From Methanosarcinales archaeon (lineage in GTDB: Archaea; Halobacteriota; Methanosarcinia; Methanosarcinales; Methanocomedenaceae), in NCBI GenBank assembly GCA_030666885.1, contig DAOUWY010000047.1:1-9672 (forward strand): 9,672 nucleotides of DNA. Reading direction: 5' to 3'. This document shows positions 6,903-9,672 of the stretch, piece after piece. Both the position numbers and the translations under genes were made by a program. The notes under the pieces were generated by a model. It was not told where the DNA came from. It did not search any database and saw nothing but the letters and a program-made list of their open reading frames with translations. Position 1 is the first letter of the stretch. Every line of letters starts with the position of its first letter.

Positions 6903-7799
6903 ATGAGCTGGCGTAATGATTTCTGGGGCGGCTATGCGCCCTCAAAGCCAATAGAAGTGGAAGGCGGTATCAAAGCCAAAAGCAAGAGGGGTCGTATCGG
7001 GGATACCTGGTGGTCAAAACGCTGGGTAAGTGTGCTGGAGTCCTTTGGCTGGAGCAACCGGCTTGAGCGGGGAAGACGGTATGCAAGAAAAGGGCAGGTA
7101 CTTGATTTTGAACTCTCAGCCGGAAAAGTGGAGGCAACTGTCCAGGGTTCGGTCAGTAAACCTTATTTTGTCACAATTGAGATCAAACCGCTCACCGAAG
7201 GGGCATGGGACCATGTAATAGAGGAGATGTCACAAAAGGCAATATTTGCGGCAAAACTTCTTTCAGGCGAGATGCCTGATGATATTGAGGGTGCTTTTAA
7301 AGCTGCAGGTGTGTCACTGTTTCCTGGAAAGTCAAAGGATATAAGGACGCACTGCTCATGCCCGGACAGTGCAAATCCCTGTAAACATATTGCTGCACTG
7401 TATTATATTATCGCGGAAGAATTTGACCGCGACCCTTTCATGATCTTTGAATTGCGGGGCAGGACAAAGGATGATATTACTGCGGCCCTTCGCAAACAGC
7501 GCACTGTGGATGATGAAAGCCCGCCTGGAGAGGCACTTCCGGCTGGTGAGGATGCTGGACAGGAGGAAACTGCTTTGTCTATGGATGATTTCTGGGAGGC
7601 GGGAGATAGCGAATCGTTTTCAGTTAATATATCGCAGCCTGATGTATCTGCTGCAGTTATCAAACGGCTGGGAACACCTCAATTCTGGGACAGCAAGGAG
7701 GATTTTGTAGAGAAAATGGGCGGGTATTATGATGAGATCAGCAGGCGTGCTATTGAGACTGCTTATGGTGAACAGGCAGGGGCGAAGAAGAGGAAATAG
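6903..7799 (+). CDS. SWIM zinc-finger protein, partner of the SNF2 ATPase
   Basis: This 298-residue soluble protein carries a SWIM zinc finger with the pattern CxC-x6-CxH: Cys151, Cys153, Cys160 and His162 (sequence CSCPDSANPCKH). SWIM domains are thought to bind DNA or proteins. The N-terminal part (WW and RWVSVLESFGWSNRLERGR, then YARKGQVLDFEL) is characteristic of the stand-alone SWIM proteins commonly encoded beside SNF2 ATPases. An acidic, Pro/Gly-rich linker (about 200-235) joins it to a C-terminal conserved region around LGTPQFW. The ATG at 6903 has GGTGA a few bases upstream (6895-6899) and lies 22 bases after the SNF2 stop, so the genes are very likely co-transcribed and the proteins may act as one complex. 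The partnership is an inference from recurring gene order; the zinc site is seen directly. Confidence 0.92.
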   Translation: MSWRNDFWGGYAPSKPIEVEGGIKAKSKRGRIGDTWWSKRWVSVLESFGWSNRLERGRRYARKGQVLDFELSAGKVEATVQGSVSKPYFVTIEIKPLTEGAWDHVIEEMSQKAIFAAKLLSGEMPDDIEGAFKAAGVSLFPGKSKDIRTHCSCPDSANPCKHIAALYYIIAEEFDRDPFMIFELRGRTKDDITAALRKQRTVDDESPPGEALPAGEDAGQEETALSMDDFWEAGDSESFSVNISQPDVSAAVIKRLGTPQFWDSKEDFVEKMGGYYDEISRRAIETAYGEQAGAKKRK

Positions 7800-7969
7800 G
7801 ATACACAGAGAAATCCCTTCCCGGATTAGAGGAAAATCCATGCTGTGTTCATTAACCAAATTAAACTTCACAAAAACATTTTATAGCTTAATGATGTTAT
7901 ATGAAATTGTCATGTTCAATCTGAAAACAGCCTGTCATGAATCGCTGGTTTAACTAAAAGAAGAGTACT
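7800..7969. other. Intergenic region with possible promoter for the pRiA4b ORF-3-like gene
   Basis: This 170-base AT-rich stretch has no credible gene. TTTATAG at 7880-7886 is the best TATA-like match and would give a leader of about 60 bases before the ATG at 7970. The break in spacing and base composition suggests the downstream gene is a separate transcription unit from the SNF2/SWIM pair. Confidence 0.35.
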
Positions 7970-9310
7970 ATGTCCAAATTACCTATTATCACATTGACCG
8001 AATCAAAACCCACGCCGCTTATACGGGATTTTGCCACATTTTGCCAGTATTTAAAAACGCATAAGATAATCTTAACTGCGACAAATGAGTTCATATCCGG
8101 AAAACACTTATACGAACTGAACCAGAAGATGACTGATCCTCTGCCAGATACTACTACACGAACTTACCAGACCTTGTACCCTCTTTTGCACTTGTTGTTC
8201 CATATAGCCCTGGCAGGAAAATTGTTCAGGAAGTTTCCGGGAAAAAGCAGTAAAATTGTTTTAAAACCAACAGAACGACTTTTGTTGTATGAGGAATTGA
8301 AGCCCGCTGAAAAATATTTTTTCCTGCTTGAGACCTTCTGGGTAGATGCCGATTGGAAAAAGCTGCAAGCTGGATACTTCGGTCATTCACCCATGAATGC
8401 CGTTTCTGGTGTTTTGGAATTTTTAAGCCAACAACAACCTGAAAAGAAAATTCAGGTAAAGGTCAATAGGTATTCTCGTATATCCATGATACTTTCAGAC
8501 TGGGAATATTTCTTACACTATTTTTCTTTCTTTGGTTTCTGGGAAGTAACTCGTGACAAAGATTTAGTTGCACAGCAGGAGCCTAAACGTTTATTTAGGG
8601 CAGAATCAATAACACCTTCAACTTTTGGGGTAACCATAGCCAAAATCTTAAGTGAAGCAAGGAATTTGTATTACTGGAATTTACCATTCCGTCGCCAAAT
8701 GGGTGAATGGAAAGCAATACCCGGTTCTGCATGTTATGATGAGAACACAGAGAGACTTTTAAATATCAAGCCGGAGAGTAATAAGTCAAAATCTTCCATT
8801 GAAATTGATAAGGGAAAAACCGGTGATCCATTCTTCCGGCCCTTTATTCCACTTTTTGCAGAGGGAGAATTGCAAAAATCCCTTCCGCGAGAGGTAGTCA
8901 AATTTGTGGATGGAACTTATATTTTCAAGGTATCTCTTGCTAAAAACCTCTGGAGAATGATTCAAATATCTGCAGATCACACCTTGCTTGACCTGCATAA
9001 TTCAATTCAGAAAGCCTATCGTTTCGATGATGACCATCTTTATTCTTTCTTCATGGATGGCAAGCTCTGGTCCCATGAATGTTTTACATCTCCTTACGAT
9101 GATCAGGGCATATGTGTGGATGAGGTACGTATTGGCGAGCTGGGACTATTTGTAGGGCAGAATATTCTTTATCTGTATGATTATGGCGACATGTGGCGTT
9201 TTAGAGTGGAATTAGAAGAAATAATAACAGAAGGCGTTAAACCTCGAAAGCCACAAGTGATTGAGAAGATAGGAATAGCTCCTAAACAGTATGGATGGTG
9301 CGAGGAATGA
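7970..9310 (+). CDS. Plasmid pRiA4b ORF-3 family protein
   Basis: The C-terminal third of this 446-residue protein (about 310-430) matches the pRiA4b ORF-3 family pattern: TYIFKVSLAKNLWRMIQIS, a LLDLHNSIQKAYRFDDDHLYSF block, and a late LYDYGDMWRFRVELE block. The family is known from plasmids and insertion-sequence passengers but is also common on chromosomes; its molecular function is not established. The N-terminal 300 residues are mostly helical in appearance, rich in Phe, Tyr, Lys and Leu, and I do not recognise a domain there. No signal peptide or membrane segment is visible. Compared with the upstream genes it uses many more A/T-ending codons such as TTT, TTA and AAA, which hints at later acquisition. 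No transposase lies beside it, so there is no direct sign of a current mobile element. It ends just before a terminator-like hairpin. Confidence 0.85.
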   Translation: MSKLPIITLTESKPTPLIRDFATFCQYLKTHKIILTATNEFISGKHLYELNQKMTDPLPDTTTRTYQTLYPLLHLLFHIALAGKLFRKFPGKSSKIVLKPTERLLLYEELKPAEKYFFLLETFWVDADWKKLQAGYFGHSPMNAVSGVLEFLSQQQPEKKIQVKVNRYSRISMILSDWEYFLHYFSFFGFWEVTRDKDLVAQQEPKRLFRAESITPSTFGVTIAKILSEARNLYYWNLPFRRQMGEWKAIPGSACYDENTERLLNIKPESNKSKSSIEIDKGKTGDPFFRPFIPLFAEGELQKSLPREVVKFVDGTYIFKVSLAKNLWRMIQISADHTLLDLHNSIQKAYRFDDDHLYSFFMDGKLWSHECFTSPYDDQGICVDEVRIGELGLFVGQNILYLYDYGDMWRFRVELEEIITEGVKPRKPQVIEKIGIAPKQYGWCEE

Positions 9311-9385
9311 CATTTGATTTTCTATGCAGGGGTACAGACGACTGATATATCTGCTTGTAAATCTTCATACAGCCAGATCATCCGG

Positions 9386-9419
9386 AAGAAAGGGACATTT
9401 CCTTTCTTTTACTTTTTAA
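9386..9419 (+). terminator. Terminator-like hairpin with T-tract after the pRiA4b ORF-3-like gene
   Basis: Arms 9386-9393 (AAGAAAGG) and 9401-9408 (CCTTTCTT) are perfectly complementary, and two more pairs (a G-U and an A-T) can close a three-base loop. The stem is followed at once by TTACTTTTTAA. The hairpin begins 75 bases after the stop codon at 9310. Archaeal termination relies mainly on T-tracts, so the T-rich tail may matter more than the stem. It separates this gene from the structured segment that follows. Confidence 0.5.
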
Positions 9420-9460
9420 TAAACCGTTAGATTAAAGTGGTTTGAATTCCAAGTATTATC

Positions 9461-9550
9461 TGGTACAGGTGACTACGGAGGGAATGGTAAGCCAAGTGGG
9501 TAAGGCTTACAGCGCACCTATTAGTCGCCCCACATTGTAGCCCTGTGCCA
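9461..9550 (+). ncRNA. Candidate structured RNA, three nested helices
   Basis: This 90-base segment is visibly more GC-rich than its flanks and folds into nested helices. P1 pairs TGGTACA (9461-9467) with TGTGCCA (9544-9550). P2 pairs GGTGACTA (9468-9475) with TAGTCGCC (9522-9529). P3 pairs GTAAGCC (9487-9493) with GGCTTAC (9504-9510) around a ten-base loop. The only two non-Watson-Crick pairs (9464-9547 and 9470-9527) are G-U if the plus strand is transcribed, but A-C if the minus strand is. It has no ORF and follows a terminator-like hairpin, with a weak TATA-like TTTTTAATA at 9413-9421. It could be a free small RNA or the leader of the gene starting at 9607. I do not recognise the family. 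A small mobile-element remnant is the main alternative. Confidence 0.45.
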
Positions 9551-9594
9551 ACTTATTGTCCTGACATCCACTTACAGGATGCACATCAAATTTT

Positions 9595-9598
9595 GAGG
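9595..9598 (+). promoter_or_regulatory. Shine-Dalgarno GAGG for the gene at the right edge
   Basis: GAGG ends eight bases before the GTG at 9607 and is a good match to the archaeal anti-Shine-Dalgarno sequence. It supports a true start at that GTG, which is the first possible codon after the in-frame stop TAA at 9601-9603. Confidence 0.45.
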
Positions 9599-9606
9599 TA
9601 TAAAAA

Positions 9607-9672
9607 GTGTATTCCCATCTTTCTATTCAAGAGTTATTAAGTAAGCTGGAAGATCTGGGGGATCAAGTTCCG
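9607..9672 (+). CDS. N-terminus of an unidentified protein, truncated by the window edge
   Basis: An open frame begins with GTG at 9607 and runs 22 codons to the window end without a stop. It reads MYSHLSIQELLSKLEDLGD and then QVP, an amphipathic helix-like start. An in-frame TAA at 9601-9603 rules out a longer N-terminus. A GAGG motif at suitable spacing supports the start. The fragment is too short to name a family; a helical-repeat protein is possible but is only a guess. The candidate structured RNA lies 57 bases before the start, so it may form part of this gene's leader. Confidence 0.5.
   Translation, partial: MYSHLSIQELLSKLEDLGDQVP

Noticed and set aside
3767..7799. DISARM-type or other SNF2-containing defence system
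   Set aside because: No DUF1998 protein, phospholipase D protein, methylase of the DNA-modifying type or second helicase is present; the SNF2/SWIM pair alone does not define such a system.
9534..9544. 16S rRNA fragment (GGGCTACAATG on the minus strand)
   Set aside because: Eleven bases match a conserved 16S segment, but the sequence on both sides diverges at once, so it is most likely chance.
9461..9550. Cobalamin riboswitch
   Set aside because: A GGGAAT segment before a stem recalls part of the cobalamin core, but the other conserved boxes and arms are missing and the element is too short.
9461..9550. tRNA gene
   Set aside because: The seven-pair closing stem resembles an acceptor stem, but there is no T arm, no D arm and no anticodon arm with the usual sequence.
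9461..9550. Miniature inverted-repeat transposable element
   Set aside because: The outer arms could be terminal inverted repeats, but no target-site duplication flanks them and the internal nested helices and strand-specific G-U pairs fit an RNA better; not fully excluded.
1..9672. CRISPR array, integrase, transposase or rRNA genes
   Set aside because: No regularly spaced repeats, recombinase or transposase motifs, or rRNA sequence were seen.

Overview
The window reads as chromosomal DNA from a methanogenic or methane-oxidising euryarchaeon, most likely Methanosarcinales or an ANME-2-like relative. Three things support this: a deoxyhypusine synthase (archaeal/eukaryotic only), a recognisable methanogenesis marker protein 8 (restricted to methanogens and ANME archaea), and AT-rich archaeal-type TATA boxes about 25-30 bases before several starts. 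The lineage assignment is an inference from gene content; no rRNA is present.

Layout. (1) 2-463: the C-terminal half of deoxyhypusine synthase, followed by a small Cys/Gly-rich ORF that overlaps its stop codon. (2) 719-2736, minus strand: methanogenesis marker protein 8, then a polytopic membrane protein with its own TATA box. (3) 2824-3627, plus strand: a class I SAM-dependent methyltransferase divergent from marker 8 across an 87-base promoter region, with an imperfect inverted repeat just after its stop. (4) 3767-7799: a two-gene unit of a large SNF2-family ATPase and a SWIM zinc-finger protein 22 bases downstream, probably one operon acting on DNA or nucleoprotein. (5) 7970-9310: a separate, more AT-rich gene whose C-terminal part looks like the pRiA4b ORF-3 family, ended by a hairpin plus T-tract. 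(6) 9461-9606: an intergenic segment able to form a nested RNA fold, leading into the first 22 codons of a new gene that runs off the window.

How the genes may work together. Only the SNF2/SWIM pair makes a clear functional unit: a motor ATPase and a zinc-finger partner, a pairing seen repeatedly in prokaryotes. The marker 8/methyltransferase neighbourhood may link to methanogenesis or cofactor metabolism, but the sequence alone does not prove that. The best candidate for something undescribed is the structured segment at 9461-9550. It has three helices, and its two non-Watson-Crick pairs are G-U only when read on the plus strand.
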